Origin: an uncultured Pelagibacteraceae bacterium | Lineage (GTDB): Bacteria > Pseudomonadota > Alphaproteobacteria > Pelagibacterales > Pelagibacteraceae | Length of the DNA: 64,000 bases | Reading direction: 5' to 3' | Assembly (NCBI GenBank): GCA_902598315.1 | Contig: CACKBP010000003.1 | Coordinates: 62,001-126,000, forward strand | Shown here: piece by piece, positions 54,740 to 64,000 of the stretch | How the letters are laid out: each line of letters begins with the position of its first letter | How positions within the stretch are numbered: the stretch's first letter is position 1 | Position numbers and translations under genes: made by a program | The notes under the pieces: generated by a model | What the model was told of the DNA's origin: nothing | The model's input: the letters and a program-made list of their open reading frames with translations, nothing else | Databases searched by the model: none

Positions 54740-55291
54740 TCAGTTTTGTTTATTTATTAATGGAAAATTAAATTCTTTTAAAAGTTCCAGTGTTCCTTTT
54801 TTATTTTTACTAGATGTTACAATGGTAATATCTAAACCTCTGATTTTATCTACTTTATCAAAGTTAACCTCTGGAAAGACTATGTGTTCTTTTATACCAA
54901 AAGAATAATTATTAGATTGATCTATACCTTTTGCTGACAAACCTTTAAAATCTTTTACACGTGGTAAAGCAATATTTACCAGTCTATCTATAAATTCATA
55001 CATTTTATTATCTCGTAAAGTCACTTTAACCCCAGCGTTTGAACCTTTTCTAGTCTTGAAATTAGAAATAGACTTTTTAAATTTAGTTATAACTGGTTTT
55101 TGTCCTGATATAAGCGCCATATCATCTACACATGCTTTTAATTTTTTTCCATCCGAAGCGTCCTCACCAAGTCCCATATTTAAAATTATTTTATTAATTT
55201 TTGGAACTTCGTGTTTGTTCTTAAGTGAAAGTTTTCCCATTAGGCTAGATATTATTTTATCTTTATAAGTATTTTTTAATCTTGGTATCAT
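54740..55291 (-). CDS. rplE: 50S ribosomal protein L5
   Basis: 183 residues, 5S rRNA-binding. [45 protein letters not shown] and C-terminal [20 protein letters not shown]. Overlaps rplX by 4 bp. Confidence 0.97.
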   Translation of the reverse strand: MIPRLKNTYKDKIISSLMGKLSLKNKHEVPKINKIILNMGLGEDASDGKKLKACVDDMALISGQKPVITKFKKSISNFKTRKGSNAGVKVTLRDNKMYEFIDRLVNIALPRVKDFKGLSAKGIDQSNNYSFGIKEHIVFPEVNFDKVDKIRGLDITIVTSSKNKKGTLELLKEFNFPLINKQN

Positions 55292-55536
55292 TTACTTCCT
55301 TTTTTTTTATCTTGTTTTTTTTTATCTAAATTTTTAACATTTGATATATCAATAAAATTTTCTTTAGTAATTATCCCGCCTTTATTCTCTTTTGTGGGTT
55401 TCAAATGTTTTTTTATCATATTAATTGCTTTGATCTTCATCTTATTTTCTCTTCTATTTATTTCTAGTATCTCTCCAGTTTTACCTTTATCTTTACCAGT
55501 AATAACACGAACCTGTACTCCTTTTTTAAAACTCAT
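55288..55536 (-). CDS. rplX: 50S ribosomal protein L24
   Basis: 82 residues, shorter than the usual about 105. KOW motif VRVITGKDKGKTGEILEINR at the N-terminus and NMIKKHLKPTKENKGGIITK follow; the C-terminal part is trimmed and ends in a Lys-rich tail ([12 protein letters not shown]). Abuts rplN. Confidence 0.93.
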   Translation of the reverse strand: MSFKKGVQVRVITGKDKGKTGEILEINRRENKMKIKAINMIKKHLKPTKENKGGIITKENFIDISNVKNLDKKKQDKKKGSK

Positions 55537-55905
55537 TTATAAAACCTCCGGCGCCAGTGATATAATTTTTGTATGACCTCTTGACCTAAGTTCTCTTGTC
55601 ACGGGACCAAATATTCTAGTGCCAATAGGTTCACCTTTATCGTCAGTTAAAACCACTGCATTTGTATCAAATTGAACCTTTGAGCCATCGTCTCTATAAA
55701 TTTCTTTTCTAGTTCTGACTACCACTGCTTTATGTACCGCTCCTTTTTTAACTTTTCCTTTTGGAATTGCATCTTTAACGCTGATAACAATTATATCGCC
55801 AACTGATGCATATCTTCTTTTAGATCCACCTAAAACTTTAATGCATTCCACTCTTTTTGCACCTGTATTATCTGCGACAGCTAATTCTGTTTGGATTTGT
55901 ATCAT
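55537..55905 (-). CDS. rplN: 50S ribosomal protein L14
   Basis: 122 residues, full length. [20 protein letters not shown] and [20 protein letters not shown], then [14 protein letters not shown]. Overlaps rpsQ by 4 bp. Confidence 0.98.
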   Translation of the reverse strand: MIQIQTELAVADNTGAKRVECIKVLGGSKRRYASVGDIIVISVKDAIPKGKVKKGAVHKAVVVRTRKEIYRDDGSKVQFDTNAVVLTDDKGEPIGTRIFGPVTRELRSRGHTKIISLAPEVL

Positions 55906-56132
55906 TTATCTATAACCTGCCATGTTTTTTTCTTTGAAATCGGTTTACATTCAATTATTGAGACTTCTTGGCCCTCTTTAAATTTATTTTTCTCATCATG
56001 AGCATGATATTTCTTTGATCTTTTAATTACTTTTTCATAAAAAGGATGTTTAAATTTTCTTGTAACCTCAACAACAATTGTTTTGTTATTTTTCGCGCTT
56101 GTAACTTTTCCTTTTAATATCTTTTTAGTCAT
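55902..56132 (-). CDS. rpsQ: 30S ribosomal protein S17
   Basis: 76 residues. [24 protein letters not shown] and [21 protein letters not shown] are S17 core. 8-bp overlap with rpmC at its start and 4-bp with rplN at its end. Confidence 0.97.
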   Translation of the reverse strand: MTKKILKGKVTSAKNNKTIVVEVTRKFKHPFYEKVIKRSKKYHAHDEKNKFKEGQEVSIIECKPISKKKTWQVIDK

Positions 56133-56316
56133 TTATATTTTTTAAAGTTGTATATAGTCTTGCAATATTTTTTTTAATCTGTTGATATTGAGCTGGATTA
56201 TTAACTTGGTTATTAATTTTTTTAAATCTTATATTAAATAAATCTTTTTTTAATGTTAAGATTCTCTTTTGAGCTTGATCTCTGGTCAATTTTTTATCTT
56301 CTTTTTTCTTAGTCAT
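56125..56316 (-). CDS. rpmC: 50S ribosomal protein L29
   Basis: 63 residues, two helices. Core [22 protein letters not shown] and [11 protein letters not shown] match L29 (L...LF.LRfq.atgQl.n...ir..rr.iArv.Tvl). Highly Lys-rich start. 8-bp overlap with rpsQ. Confidence 0.95.
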   Translation of the reverse strand: MTKKKEDKKLTRDQAQKRILTLKKDLFNIRFKKINNQVNNPAQYQQIKKNIARLYTTLKNIND

Positions 56317-56319
56317 AAT

Positions 56320-56724
56320 TTATCTTTTAATAAACTTTGTTTTAATTGGTAATTTAGCTGATGCTTTGTACAAAGCTTCTTTAGCAATTTCTTCACTTAC
56401 TCCATCAATTTCAAAAATAATTCTGCCAGGTTTAACTCTGCACGCATAATATTCAGGAGAGCCTTTACCCTTACCCATTCTTACCTCAGTTGGTTTTTTT
56501 GAAACTGGAATATTTGGAAAAATTCTCGTCCAAACCTTTCCTGTTCTTTTCATATATCTAGTTAAAGCAACTCTTGCAGCTTCAATTTGTTTGCCAATAA
56601 TTCTATCTGGTTCTGTAGCTTTAAGGCCAAATTGACCATAATTTAATTTAACAGCTCTAGCTGCTTTACCGTGTATTCTTCCCTTAAAAGCTTTTCTAAA
56701 TTTAGTTCTTACTGGTTGTAGCAC
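56320..56724 (-). CDS. rplP: 50S ribosomal protein L16
   Basis: 134 residues. Start [20 protein letters not shown], then [42 protein letters not shown]. Start lies inside rpsC, overlap 23 bp, kept because MLQP is the family start. Confidence 0.97.
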   Translation of the reverse strand: MLQPVRTKFRKAFKGRIHGKAARAVKLNYGQFGLKATEPDRIIGKQIEAARVALTRYMKRTGKVWTRIFPNIPVSKKPTEVRMGKGKGSPEYYACRVKPGRIIFEIDGVSEEIAKEALYKASAKLPIKTKFIKR

Positions 56725-57388
56725 TTTTCACCCTTTCCTTTTTTTCTTTGTCAACATCTTTTGCCATTAATTCGCCCTTATAAATCCAAACTTTCACACC
56801 TATAATGCCGTAAGTTGTTAAAGCTTCGGCAAAACCATAGTCAATATCAGCTCTTAAAGTATGTGAAGGTATGCTTCCCTCTCTTAACCATTCGGTTCTA
56901 GCGATTTCATTTCCCGCGAGTCTACCGCTTACCATTACTTTAATACCTTTAGCATTTAATCTCATAGCTGATTGCATTGCCCTTTTCATAGCTCTTCGAT
57001 AAGCAACTCTTTTAACAAGTTGTTGTGCAATGTTTTCGGCAACTAAATTTGAGTTAAGTTCAGGTTTTTTAATTTCCTTTATATTTATATTTACGTCGCT
57101 ATTAGTGATTTTTGTTACGTTCTTTTTAATTTTCTCAATATCAGCTCCTTTTTTTCCAATTACAAATCCTGGTCTGGATGTATGTATCGAAACGGTGCAT
57201 TTTTTTGAAGATCTCTCAATTATAATTTCAGAGACACCAGAGTTAACAATGTTTTTTTTGATAAATTTTCTAATTTTAAAATCCTCTATAAGATATTTAC
57301 CAAAATCTCTTTTTTTTGCGAACCAAGTTGAATCCCAACCTCTGTTTATTCCTAGTCTTAGTCCAATTGGATTTATTTTTTGTCCCAT
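56702..57388 (-). CDS. rpsC: 30S ribosomal protein S3
   Basis: 228 residues. [22 protein letters not shown] domain [20 protein letters not shown], and C-terminal [29 protein letters not shown]-like [20 protein letters not shown]. 1-bp overlap with rplV. Confidence 0.98.
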   Translation of the reverse strand: MGQKINPIGLRLGINRGWDSTWFAKKRDFGKYLIEDFKIRKFIKKNIVNSGVSEIIIERSSKKCTVSIHTSRPGFVIGKKGADIEKIKKNVTKITNSDVNINIKEIKKPELNSNLVAENIAQQLVKRVAYRRAMKRAMQSAMRLNAKGIKVMVSGRLAGNEIARTEWLREGSIPSHTLRADIDYGFAEALTTYGIIGVKVWIYKGELMAKDVDKEKKERVKSATTSKN

Positions 57389-57765
57389 TATTTATTTTCC
57401 TTTTTTAATTTTTTTTCGCTCTTTTCCTCTAAAATTATAGTTATTCTGCTGAATGGCTTTTTTATTGGGCTCGCTCTCCCTTTAGCTCTAGGTCTGTATC
57501 TTTTCATAACCAAAGATTTTCCCACAAAAGCTTCTTTCACAATTAAATTATCTATATCAAATTGATGATTGTTTTCAGCGTTTGAAATCGCAGATTTTAC
57601 TGTTTTACTTACGTCTTTTGCAATTTTTTTTCTTGTAAATTCTAAATCTCTTAGAGCAACATCAGCTTTTTTCCCTTTTATAAAATTACATATTAAAGAG
57701 AGTTTTCTTGGGCTTGTTCTAACGTTTTTATTAACTGCTTTAACTAGATTGTTATTTTTTTCCAT
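57388..57765 (-). CDS. rplV: 50S ribosomal protein L22
   Basis: 125 residues. [20 protein letters not shown] (V..SprK...v...IrGk.v), and [26 protein letters not shown] near the end. Lines the peptide exit tunnel. 1-bp overlaps with rpsS and rpsC. Confidence 0.97.
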   Translation of the reverse strand: MEKNNNLVKAVNKNVRTSPRKLSLICNFIKGKKADVALRDLEFTRKKIAKDVSKTVKSAISNAENNHQFDIDNLIVKEAFVGKSLVMKRYRPRAKGRASPIKKPFSRITIILEEKSEKKLKKENK

Positions 57766-58088
57766 TATTTTTTATCCCCATCTGATGGTTTTGCTGGTGT
57801 TGCAGCAGCTGTTTGAGCAGCTTTTTTGTCTGCTGGTGTGTGCCCTTTAAATGTTCTAGTAGGTGCGAATTCTCCTAATTTGTGACCTACCATTTCTTCT
57901 GAAATAGTAATTGGTATAAAAGATTTACCATTGTGAATCATAAAGCTATGTCCAACAAAATCTGGAATAATCGTTGAATTTCTAGACCATGTTTTGATTG
58001 GTTTTTTATTAGGTGCATCTTTTAGTTTATCGATCTTTTTAAGTAAACTTGGATGAACGAATGGGCCTTTCCAAATTGATCTTGTCAT
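57765..58088 (-). CDS. rpsS: 30S ribosomal protein S19 with C-terminal Ala/Lys tail
   Basis: 107 residues. [42 protein letters not shown] and [20 protein letters not shown] are S19. The last about 20 residues ([18 protein letters not shown]) extend beyond the normal 92. The tail's Ala/Pro codons stand out against the Lys/Asn-rich neighbours. 1 bp before rplB. Confidence 0.97.
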   Translation of the reverse strand: MTRSIWKGPFVHPSLLKKIDKLKDAPNKKPIKTWSRNSTIIPDFVGHSFMIHNGKSFIPITISEEMVGHKLGEFAPTRTFKGHTPADKKAAQTAAATPAKPSDGDKK

Positions 58089-58089
58089 T

Positions 58090-58923
58090 TTATTTATTCC
58101 TTTTCTTTCTTCTTGTGATTATTAATTTATCACTTCTTTTTGGTCTTCTGGTTTTTAAACCCTTAGCAGATTGTCCCCAAGGCGACACTGGACTTCTACC
58201 TCCTGAGGTCTTACCTTCTCCTCCTCCATGAGGATGGTCAACTGGATTCATAGCTACACCTCTTGTTTGCGGTCTTTTACCTCTCCATCTATTTCTTCCT
58301 GCTTTTCCAATTTTAATATTTTTTTGATCTGGATTTGAAACTATCCCTATTGTAGCTGCACATAAACTGCTAACCTTTCTTGTCTCACCTGATGAAAGTT
58401 TCAAAATCGCAAAATCACCATCATACCCTGATAGGGTTACAGATGATCCAGCAGATCTAGCGAGCTTACCACCATTTCCAGGGATTAATTCGACATTATG
58501 AAGCGATGTACCTGGTGGAATATCTTTTAGTTGTAAAGAATTTCCAGTTTTAATATCTACATTTTCACCAGACTCTATCGTATCTCCTTTTTTTAAACCT
58601 TGCGGACAAAGAATGTAAGATTTTTCATTATCCTTGTAGCCCACTAATGCTATATATGCAGTTCTATTAGGGTCATATTCTATTCTTTCGATTGTGCCTA
58701 TAATATTTTTTTTCTTTCTAAAAAAATCTATTATTCGATACTTGTGCTTAGAACCTCCGCCAATATGTCTAGAGGTAATTCTGCCCTTATTGTTTCTTCC
58801 GCCAGTAAAGTTCTGGCCTCGGGTTAAAGGTTTGTACGGACCGCTTTTCCATAACTGACTTTTGTCGATTACTACTGTACCTCTAGTTGATTTTGTATAT
58901 GGTTTAAATGTTTTTAGCGCCAT
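58090..58923 (-). CDS. rplB: 50S ribosomal protein L2
   Basis: 277 residues, normal length. [40 protein letters not shown], and C-terminal [26 protein letters not shown] with the catalytically important His region. 3 bp after rplW stop. Confidence 0.98.
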   Translation of the reverse strand: MALKTFKPYTKSTRGTVVIDKSQLWKSGPYKPLTRGQNFTGGRNNKGRITSRHIGGGSKHKYRIIDFFRKKKNIIGTIERIEYDPNRTAYIALVGYKDNEKSYILCPQGLKKGDTIESGENVDIKTGNSLQLKDIPPGTSLHNVELIPGNGGKLARSAGSSVTLSGYDGDFAILKLSSGETRKVSSLCAATIGIVSNPDQKNIKIGKAGRNRWRGKRPQTRGVAMNPVDHPHGGGEGKTSGGRSPVSPWGQSAKGLKTRRPKRSDKLIITRRKKRNK

Positions 58924-58926
58924 GCT

Positions 58927-59220
58927 TTATATTCCAGTTGTTAAGTCGATACTTTGACCTTTTTTTAATGTTATAATCGCTTTTTTATATCCACTCTTAA
59001 GTGATTTTTTCCCTTGCCGAGTTTTAATTTTTGATTTCTGATTGATAATATTAATCTTGATAACATTGACTTTAAATAATTTTTCAATATTTTTTTTAAT
59101 AATTTTTTTATTCGCCTTATCGTGAACTTTAAAAACAGTTTTATTTTGCTCAGAAATTATTGTGGCTTTTTCTGTTATTATTGGGTGAATAATAGAGTCT
59201 ATATAATTAATTTTTTTCAT
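58927..59220 (-). CDS. rplW: 50S ribosomal protein L23
   Basis: 97 residues. IIHPIITEKATIISEQNKTV FKVHDKANKK... FKVNVIKINIINQ matches L23 at the tunnel exit, a docking site for SRP and trigger factor. The start overlaps rplD by 14 bp. Confidence 0.96.
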   Translation of the reverse strand: MKKINYIDSIIHPIITEKATIISEQNKTVFKVHDKANKKIIKKNIEKLFKVNVIKINIINQKSKIKTRQGKKSLKSGYKKAIITLKKGQSIDLTTGI

Positions 59221-59842
59221 TCAAAAACCTTTTTTGGATATTCATTGCTGAAGTTGATGTTATAACAACACTCTTGTATTTGAACAAATCGTAAATATTT
59301 GCTCCCTCATCATTAATCAATTTGATATTTTTAATATTTCTAGCTGATTTGTTTATGTTTTTAAAAGAATTGTTATCGGAAATTATTAATACATTAGATA
59401 ATTTATTCTTAATTAAAAAATTATTGAATTCTTTTGTTTTTTTAACCTCTTTTTTAACATCAGCTAAAATATATAAATTTTTATCATTTGTTTTTTTTGA
59501 TAACGTTTGAGCTAGCGCTAACTTTCTTACCTTCTTATTAATTTTCTTTTCTTTGTAAACTGAGCCTTTTGGACCGTGAGCAACGCCGCCTCCTACAAAT
59601 ATAGGTGCCTTTTTACTTGCGTGACGTGCGCCACCACTTCCTTTTTGTGCAATAATTTTTCTTGTTGATCCCCTGATTGCATTTCTTTGTTTAGTTTTTG
59701 CTGTTCTAGGTTTTGCATGATTTAGTTGCCAGTCAATGACAAATTTTATCAATTTGTAATTTACTTTAAGCCTAACTAATTTGTCTGAAATATCTATCAT
59801 CTCAGATTTTGATCCATCTATATTTAATATAGGGAATTTCAT
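59207..59842 (-). CDS. rplD: 50S ribosomal protein L4
   Basis: 211 residues. HAKPRTAKTKQRNAIRGSTR K, AQKGSGGARHASKKAPIFVG GGVAHGPK are the L4 rRNA-binding loop. A longer frame starts 16 codons upstream inside rplC, but MKFPILNIDGSK at 59842, one bp after the rplC stop, is the family start. Confidence 0.97.
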   Translation of the reverse strand: MKFPILNIDGSKSEMIDISDKLVRLKVNYKLIKFVIDWQLNHAKPRTAKTKQRNAIRGSTRKIIAQKGSGGARHASKKAPIFVGGGVAHGPKGSVYKEKKINKKVRKLALAQTLSKKTNDKNLYILADVKKEVKKTKEFNNFLIKNKLSNVLIISDNNSFKNINKSARNIKNIKLINDEGANIYDLFKYKSVVITSTSAMNIQKRFLNEKN

Positions 59843-59843
59843 A

Positions 59844-60548
59844 TTACTTCTTTCCTTTCTTAGCATTAGCAGCTTTAGTTTTAGCCTCATATTTTTCTTT
59901 TATTGTTTTTTTTCTGATATTTTTTACCGACTCTCTTAAAAAAACAGTTGAGTTTTTTGAGCCAGGTATAGAGCCTTTCAAATATATTAAGTTATTCTCT
60001 AAGTCAGATTTAATTACTTCTAGATTTAAAATGGTTCTATTTTTATCTCCCATATGCCCTGCCATTTTTTTTCCTTTAAAAACTTTACCAGGGTCTTGTC
60101 TTTGACCTGTTGATCCGTGTGAACGGTGTGAAACGGAAACACCATGCGATGCTCGTAATCCACCAAAATTCCATCTTTTCATAACTCCTGCAAAACCTTT
60201 ACCGATTGTCTTTGATCTTACGTCTAAAAACTTTTTATCTTTAAATATTTCTATACCAAGTTCATTCCCCTCTTTATATGTATCGTTATTTTCAACTCTA
60301 AACTCTTTTATAACTTTTTTTGGCTCTGTATTTTTTTTTGCAAAATATCCCTTCATTTGATTGGTCAGCTTAGAATTTTTAATTTTAAAAAATCCTAATT
60401 TAACAGCGTTATAGCCAGATTTTTCTTTCTTTATAACATCAAGGACTCTTCCTTTTTCAATTTTAATAACCGTTACTGGCACGGACTGTCCAGTTTCCAT
60501 GAATTCTCTTGTCATACCAATTTTTGTTCCAATTAATCCAATGCTCAT
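59844..60548 (-). CDS. rplC: 50S ribosomal protein L3
   Basis: 234 residues. [27 protein letters not shown] and [40 protein letters not shown] are diagnostic. C-terminal tail Lys/Ala-rich. 2 bp after rpsJ. Confidence 0.98.
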   Translation of the reverse strand: MSIGLIGTKIGMTREFMETGQSVPVTVIKIEKGRVLDVIKKEKSGYNAVKLGFFKIKNSKLTNQMKGYFAKKNTEPKKVIKEFRVENNDTYKEGNELGIEIFKDKKFLDVRSKTIGKGFAGVMKRWNFGGLRASHGVSVSHRSHGSTGQRQDPGKVFKGKKMAGHMGDKNRTILNLEVIKSDLENNLIYLKGSIPGSKNSTVFLRESVKNIRKKTIKEKYEAKTKAANAKKGKK

Positions 60549-60550
60549 AT

Positions 60551-60859
60551 CTATATTTTAATCTCTATATCTACTCCTGAGGCTAAATCTAACTTCATTA
60601 GCGCCTCTACTGTTTGTGGAGTAGGTTCAATAATATCAATTAACCTTTTGTGTGTTCTTGATTCAAATTGTTCTCTACTTTTTTTATCAATATGAGGTGA
60701 TCTTAACACTGTATATCGCTCAATTCTTGTTGGTAATGGTATAGGACCTTTGACCTGAGCTCCAGTTCTCTTGGCAGTATTAACTATTTCCTCAGTAGAT
60801 AAATCTAAGATCTTATTATCGTAGGCTTTCAAGTGTATTCTAATGTTTTGATTATCCAT
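60551..60859 (-). CDS. rpsJ: 30S ribosomal protein S10 (NusE)
   Basis: 102 residues. [55 protein letters not shown]. Also acts with NusB (3818-4219) in antitermination. 2 bp after fusA stop: the tuf gene that usually separates fusA and rpsJ is missing. Confidence 0.98.
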   Translation of the reverse strand: MDNQNIRIHLKAYDNKILDLSTEEIVNTAKRTGAQVKGPIPLPTRIERYTVLRSPHIDKKSREQFESRTHKRLIDIIEPTPQTVEALMKLDLASGVDIEIKI

Positions 60860-60861
60860 AA

Positions 60862-62934
60862 TTATGCCAGTTTTTTTGTTACCTCATCTTGAACGTTTTG
60901 TGGAACTTTGTCGTAATGACTAAATTGCATTGTGTATTGAGCTCTACCTTGGGTGGATGATCTTAAATTATTTATATAACCAAACATATTAGCTAGAGGA
61001 ACAACAGCATTAATAGCTGTAGCGTTACCTCTTGGTTCAGTTGATCCCACTTGACCTCTTCTACTGTTAAGATCCCCAATAACATCACCCATAAATTCTT
61101 CAGGAGTTATTACCTCTACCTTCATCATTGGTTCTAATAATTTTAAAGTAGCTTTTTGGCAAGCCTCTCTAAAACATGCTCTACTAGCTATTTCAAAAGC
61201 TAAGACGCTAGAGTCAACATCATGATGTAGTCCGTCTAAAATTTTCACTTTGTAATCTATAATTGGAAAACCGGCTAAGATACCACTTTCAGATACACTC
61301 TCTACACCTTTTTCGACACCTGGTATAAATTCTTTTGGTATAGCGCCACCTTTAATTAAATTTTCAACCTCTCTACCTTTACCAGCTTCTAAAGGTTCAA
61401 CAGCTAATTTAACTTTTGCAAACTGACCAGCACCTCCACTTTGTTTTTTATGAATATATTCCATCTCTGCGCTTCCAAGTATAGTCTCTCTGTATGCAAC
61501 TTGTGGAGCACCTACATTTGCTTCTACTTTAAATTCTCTTTTCATTCTATCTACAATTATATCTAAGTGAAGTTCACCCATACCCTTAATTATTGTTTGG
61601 CCGGACTCTTCATCTGAAGAAACCCTAAATGATGGATCCTCTTTGGCAAGACGGGCTAAAGCTTCACCCATTTTTTCTTGGTCTCCCTTTGTTTTAGGCT
61701 CCACAGCGATTTCTATAACTGGATCGGGGAATTCCATTGGTTCTAATAAAATAGGGTTTTTTGAGTCACATAAAGTATGACCTGTAATAGTGTGCTTTAA
61801 TCCTGCTAAAGCTACAATATCTCCAGCGCTGGCTGTTTTAATATCTTCTCTGCTATTAGCATGCATCAAGAGCATTCGACCTATTCTTTCGTCCTTATCT
61901 TTAGAAGAGTTTAATATTGAAGTCCCTGCATTTAAGGTTCCAGAATAAATTCTTATAAATGTTAAAGAACCCACAAAAGGATCGTTGGCAACTTTAAATG
62001 CTAGAGCTGAAAATTTCTCTTTTTCGTCAAAATTCATTGTAACCTTTTCCTCTGAACCCACCTTTGTTCCCTCAATGGATTTTAAATCACTTGGACTCGG
62101 TAAATAGTCTATAACAGCGTCTAACAACGGTTGAACTCCTTTGTTTTTAAACGCTGAACCAGTCAAGATCGGCACAAAGTTGAATGATAGTGTGCCTTTT
62201 CTAATACATTTAATTAAGTCTGCTTCAGAAGGTTCTTTGCCCTCTAAATAAGTTTCCATTAGTTTCTCATCTTCTTCTACTGCAGTTTCAACTAACTCTT
62301 TTCTATATTTTTCAACTTTATCTTTTAAATCTGATGGAATTTCTACATACTCCCATTTAGCTCCTAAATCCTCGTTTTGCCAAACTATACCTTTCATTTT
62401 AACTAAATCCACAACACCCTTTAAATTAGCTTCTGATCCAATTGGTAATTGCAACGGCAGGGGTTTACATCCTAATCTTTCCTTTATCATTTCTACACAA
62501 CGATAAAAATCAGCACCTGTTCTATCTAATTTATTTACAAAACATATCCTTGGAACTTTATATTTATCAGCTTGTCTCCAAACAGTTTCTGACTGAGGTT
62601 CAACTCCGGCAACGCCATCGAACACAGCTACTGCTCCGTCTAAAACCTTTAGTGACCTCTCTACTTCAATAGTGAAATCGACGTGTCCAGGTGTATCAAT
62701 TATGTTAATACGATGATCTCTCCAAAAACATGTAGTAGCAGCAGATGTGATTGTGATTCCTCTTTCCTGCTCTTGCTCCATCCAGTCCATAGTGGCTGCA
62801 CCATCGTGAACCTCGCCAATTTTGTGGCTTTTACCAGTGTAGTATAAAATTCTTTCAGTTGTAGTGGTTTTTCCAGCATCTATATGTGCCATGATACCGA
62901 TATTTCTATATTTATCTAAAGTATATTTGGCCAT
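60862..62934 (-). CDS. fusA: Elongation factor G
   Basis: 690-residue translocation GTPase. P-loop [48 protein letters not shown], then domains II-V with [21 protein letters not shown] at 62934 ([13 protein letters not shown]) is chosen over one eight codons upstream, which would overlap rpsG. 4 bp after the rpsG stop. Confidence 0.98.
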   Translation of the reverse strand: MAKYTLDKYRNIGIMAHIDAGKTTTTERILYYTGKSHKIGEVHDGAATMDWMEQEQERGITITSAATTCFWRDHRINIIDTPGHVDFTIEVERSLKVLDGAVAVFDGVAGVEPQSETVWRQADKYKVPRICFVNKLDRTGADFYRCVEMIKERLGCKPLPLQLPIGSEANLKGVVDLVKMKGIVWQNEDLGAKWEYVEIPSDLKDKVEKYRKELVETAVEEDEKLMETYLEGKEPSEADLIKCIRKGTLSFNFVPILTGSAFKNKGVQPLLDAVIDYLPSPSDLKSIEGTKVGSEEKVTMNFDEKEKFSALAFKVANDPFVGSLTFIRIYSGTLNAGTSILNSSKDKDERIGRMLLMHANSREDIKTASAGDIVALAGLKHTITGHTLCDSKNPILLEPMEFPDPVIEIAVEPKTKGDQEKMGEALARLAKEDPSFRVSSDEESGQTIIKGMGELHLDIIVDRMKREFKVEANVGAPQVAYRETILGSAEMEYIHKKQSGGAGQFAKVKLAVEPLEAGKGREVENLIKGGAIPKEFIPGVEKGVESVSESGILAGFPIIDYKVKILDGLHHDVDSSVLAFEIASRACFREACQKATLKLLEPMMKVEVITPEEFMGDVIGDLNSRRGQVGSTEPRGNATAINAVVPLANMFGYINNLRSSTQGRAQYTMQFSHYDKVPQNVQDEVTKKLA

Positions 62935-62938
62935 TTCA

Positions 62939-63409
62939 TTACCACCTAAAATGTGCAAAAGCTTTGTTTGACTCTGCCATCTTATGAGTGTCCTCTCTTT
63001 TTTTTATAGCTGAACCTTTGTTTTGTGAAGCGTCTAAAATCTCTGCGTATAATTTGTCAGCCATTGTTTTATTTTTTCTTTTTCTAGTAGCCTCCATGAT
63101 CCATCTCAACGCAAGAGCTTGGGCTCTTTTAGATTTTACTTCGACAGGCACTTGATAAGTAGCACCGCCCACTCTTCTCGATCTACATTCTAAATTCGGT
63201 TTAACATTACTAATCGCTGTATTAAAAACTTTTATAGGATCTTCGTTATTTTTTGATTTAATTTTATCTAAAGCATTATAGAGAATTTTTTCAGCTGTCG
63301 ATCTTTTTCCGTCATACATGATTGAATTAATAAATTTTGAGACTACTTCAGAATGAAATCTTGGGTCTGGGTAAACTTTTCTAATTGGTGCTTTTCTTTT
63401 TCTAGACAT
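62939..63409 (-). CDS. rpsG: 30S ribosomal protein S7
   Basis: 156 residues. [82 protein letters not shown]. 3 bp after rpsL stop; the str operon lead order rpsL-rpsG-fusA. Confidence 0.98.
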   Translation of the reverse strand: MSRKRKAPIRKVYPDPRFHSEVVSKFINSIMYDGKRSTAEKILYNALDKIKSKNNEDPIKVFNTAISNVKPNLECRSRRVGGATYQVPVEVKSKRAQALALRWIMEATRKRKNKTMADKLYAEILDASQNKGSAIKKREDTHKMAESNKAFAHFRW

Positions 63410-63412
63410 AAA

Positions 63413-63784
63413 TTATTTTGGTTTTTTCGCTCCATAAAGAGATCTTCTTTGTTTTCGATTAGCAACCCCTTGAGTATCTAAATTTCCTCTTAAAATATGA
63501 TATCTCACTCCTGGTAAATCTTTAACTCTTCCACCTCTTAATAAAACTACAGAGTGTTCTTGTAAATTATGACCTTCACCCGGTATGTAAGCAGTAACCT
63601 CAAATCCATTTGATAATCTTACTCTAGCAACTTTTCTTAAAGCAGAGTTTGGTTTTTTTGGTGTTGTTGTATAAACTTTTACGCATACGCCTCGTTTGAG
63701 AGGTTGCCTTTCTAAAGCAGGTACTTTATTCCTGGCAACTGGTTTAGTTCTATTTTTTTTTATCAACTGGTTAATCGTCGGCAT
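63413..63784 (-). CDS. rpsL: 30S ribosomal protein S12
   Basis: 123 residues. [43 protein letters not shown], and [22 protein letters not shown]. In the streptomycin-sensitivity segment [13 protein letters not shown] the Lys is wild-type. First gene of the ribosomal supercluster; its promoter is in the 148-bp gap upstream. Confidence 0.98.
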   Translation of the reverse strand: MPTINQLIKKNRTKPVARNKVPALERQPLKRGVCVKVYTTTPKKPNSALRKVARVRLSNGFEVTAYIPGEGHNLQEHSVVLLRGGRVKDLPGVRYHILRGNLDTQGVANRKQRRSLYGAKKPK

Positions 63785-63880
63785 AATAATATTTTGAAGT
63801 AGAATAAAGGATTACCTTGGAATGTTTGTTAGTGTTTAAGGCTATAATCTACCTTACGTCTAACTTTCAAAATGTGCCGT

Positions 63881-63908
63881 AAACTAGCATTGAATTTAAA
63901 AAAGTCAA
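63881..63908 (-). promoter_or_regulatory. Probable promoter for rpsL (str operon)
   Basis: On the minus strand TTGACT (63903-63908) is followed after 16 bp by TAGTTT (63881-63886), about 96 bp before the rpsL ATG. The -35 matches consensus well; the -10 is weaker. It is the only good -35 in the 148-bp gap between the end of the upstream gene and rpsL, and no terminator hairpin is evident there. Confidence 0.45.
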
Positions 63909-63932
63909 TAATTATTGAGGTATTTAAGAGTT

Positions 63933-64000
63933 TTAAGCTGTCTGTTCAGGGGCCTTTGGCGTAGATTCTAGCTCCTGTTTTTTCAATTCTTCTAATCTAG
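63933..64000 (-). CDS. rpoC: C-terminal 22 codons of an upstream gene, probably rpoC
   Basis: Reading frame enters from the right edge and ends at TAA (63933-63935). The visible tail RLEELKKQELESTPKAPEQT is Glu/Lys/Pro-rich and unconserved. In alphaproteobacteria rpoC normally precedes rpsL, and RpoC commonly ends in such a charged tail, so rpoC is the best guess. This is position-based; the fragment is too short to prove identity. Confidence 0.55.
   Translation of the reverse strand, partial: RLEELKKQELESTPKAPEQTA

Noticed and set aside
60860-60861. S10 or spc operon leader RNA for autogenous control by L4 or S8
   Set aside because: The junctions are 2 bp and no leader structure can fit; the cluster is one continuous unit from rpsL.
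63785-63932. Small gene or RNA in the gap before rpsL
   Set aside because: No open frame with conserved features and no convincing hairpin; promoter elements are the only supported content.
1-64000. CRISPR array, insertion sequence, rRNA operon or prophage
   Set aside because: No direct repeat arrays, transposase, rRNA sequence or phage structural genes were seen on reading both strands.

Overview
The window is a very AT-rich, densely packed stretch of a streamlined alphaproteobacterial chromosome, and the gene content and order point to the SAR11 clade (Candidatus Pelagibacter or a close relative). The reasons are: the alphaproteobacterial orders plsX-rpmF, spoT-pyrE-pdxJ-acpS-lepB-rnc-recO and pyrB-pyrC'-plsY-topA; a sodium:solute symporter behind a TPP riboswitch, matching the SAR11 thiV arrangement; a K+-independent proton pyrophosphatase; Lys/Asn/Ile-rich proteins; and genes that almost always abut or overlap. 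No stretch of 300 bases lacks a gene. The largest gaps are about 148 bp (63785-63932, upstream of rpsL) and 124 bp (27713-27836, between umuD and an ABC transporter), and both hold recognisable promoter elements. I see no rRNA, CRISPR array, insertion sequence, integrase or prophage gene.

Layout. 1-1641: end of plsX, rpmF, a ubiquinol-cytochrome c chaperone gene and a divergent bamE-type lipoprotein gene. 1644-3749: hppA. 3818-9543 (minus): rpiB-glyA-nrdR-ribD-ribE-ribB(X)-ribH-nusB, which links one-carbon metabolism, ribonucleotide reductase control and riboflavin synthesis. 9620-10612: hemB. 10609-17930 (minus): a ten-gene chain dapA-smpB-folK-spoT-pyrE-pdxJ-acpS-lepB-rnc-recO. 17962-20303: slt and tRNA-Ser(GCU). 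20372-23620 (minus): an accessory-looking cluster of a methyltransferase, a GT2 glycosyltransferase, a GT39-like membrane glycosyltransferase and an 86-residue membrane-anchored unknown. 23694-29383: a RarD-type exporter; thiV with its TPP riboswitch directly behind umuDC, whose promoter carries an alphaproteobacterial LexA box; and an amino-acid-type ABC binding protein and permease without an ATPase gene.

29369-35504 (minus): gatC-gatA-gatB, an O-methyltransferase, trhO and a MATE exporter. 35556-41959 (plus): ruvX, pyrB, a catalytically dead pyrC', plsY, topA, ridA. 41952-47870: ugd-galU, panC, mgtE, lipB, rluC. 47881-63784 (minus): the str-S10-spc-alpha ribosomal supercluster from rpsL to rplQ, without tuf or rpmD. 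63933-64000: the C-terminal tail of a gene that is probably rpoC.

Most of the window is housekeeping: translation, nucleotide, cofactor and envelope synthesis. The points of biological interest are: (i) the umuD-umuC-[TPP riboswitch]-thiV arrangement, where an aptamer of about 70 nt fills the whole gap between the umuC stop and the thiV start and contains the thiV ribosome-binding site; (ii) slimmed or degenerate enzymes, namely an RSH protein lacking the zinc-finger region, RibB with a GTP cyclohydrolase II-like domain that has lost its cysteines, and PyrC' without metal ligands; (iii) genes missing from conserved positions (era, rpoZ, rpmD, tuf, dprA); and (iv) eight convergent junctions with essentially no space for a terminator.
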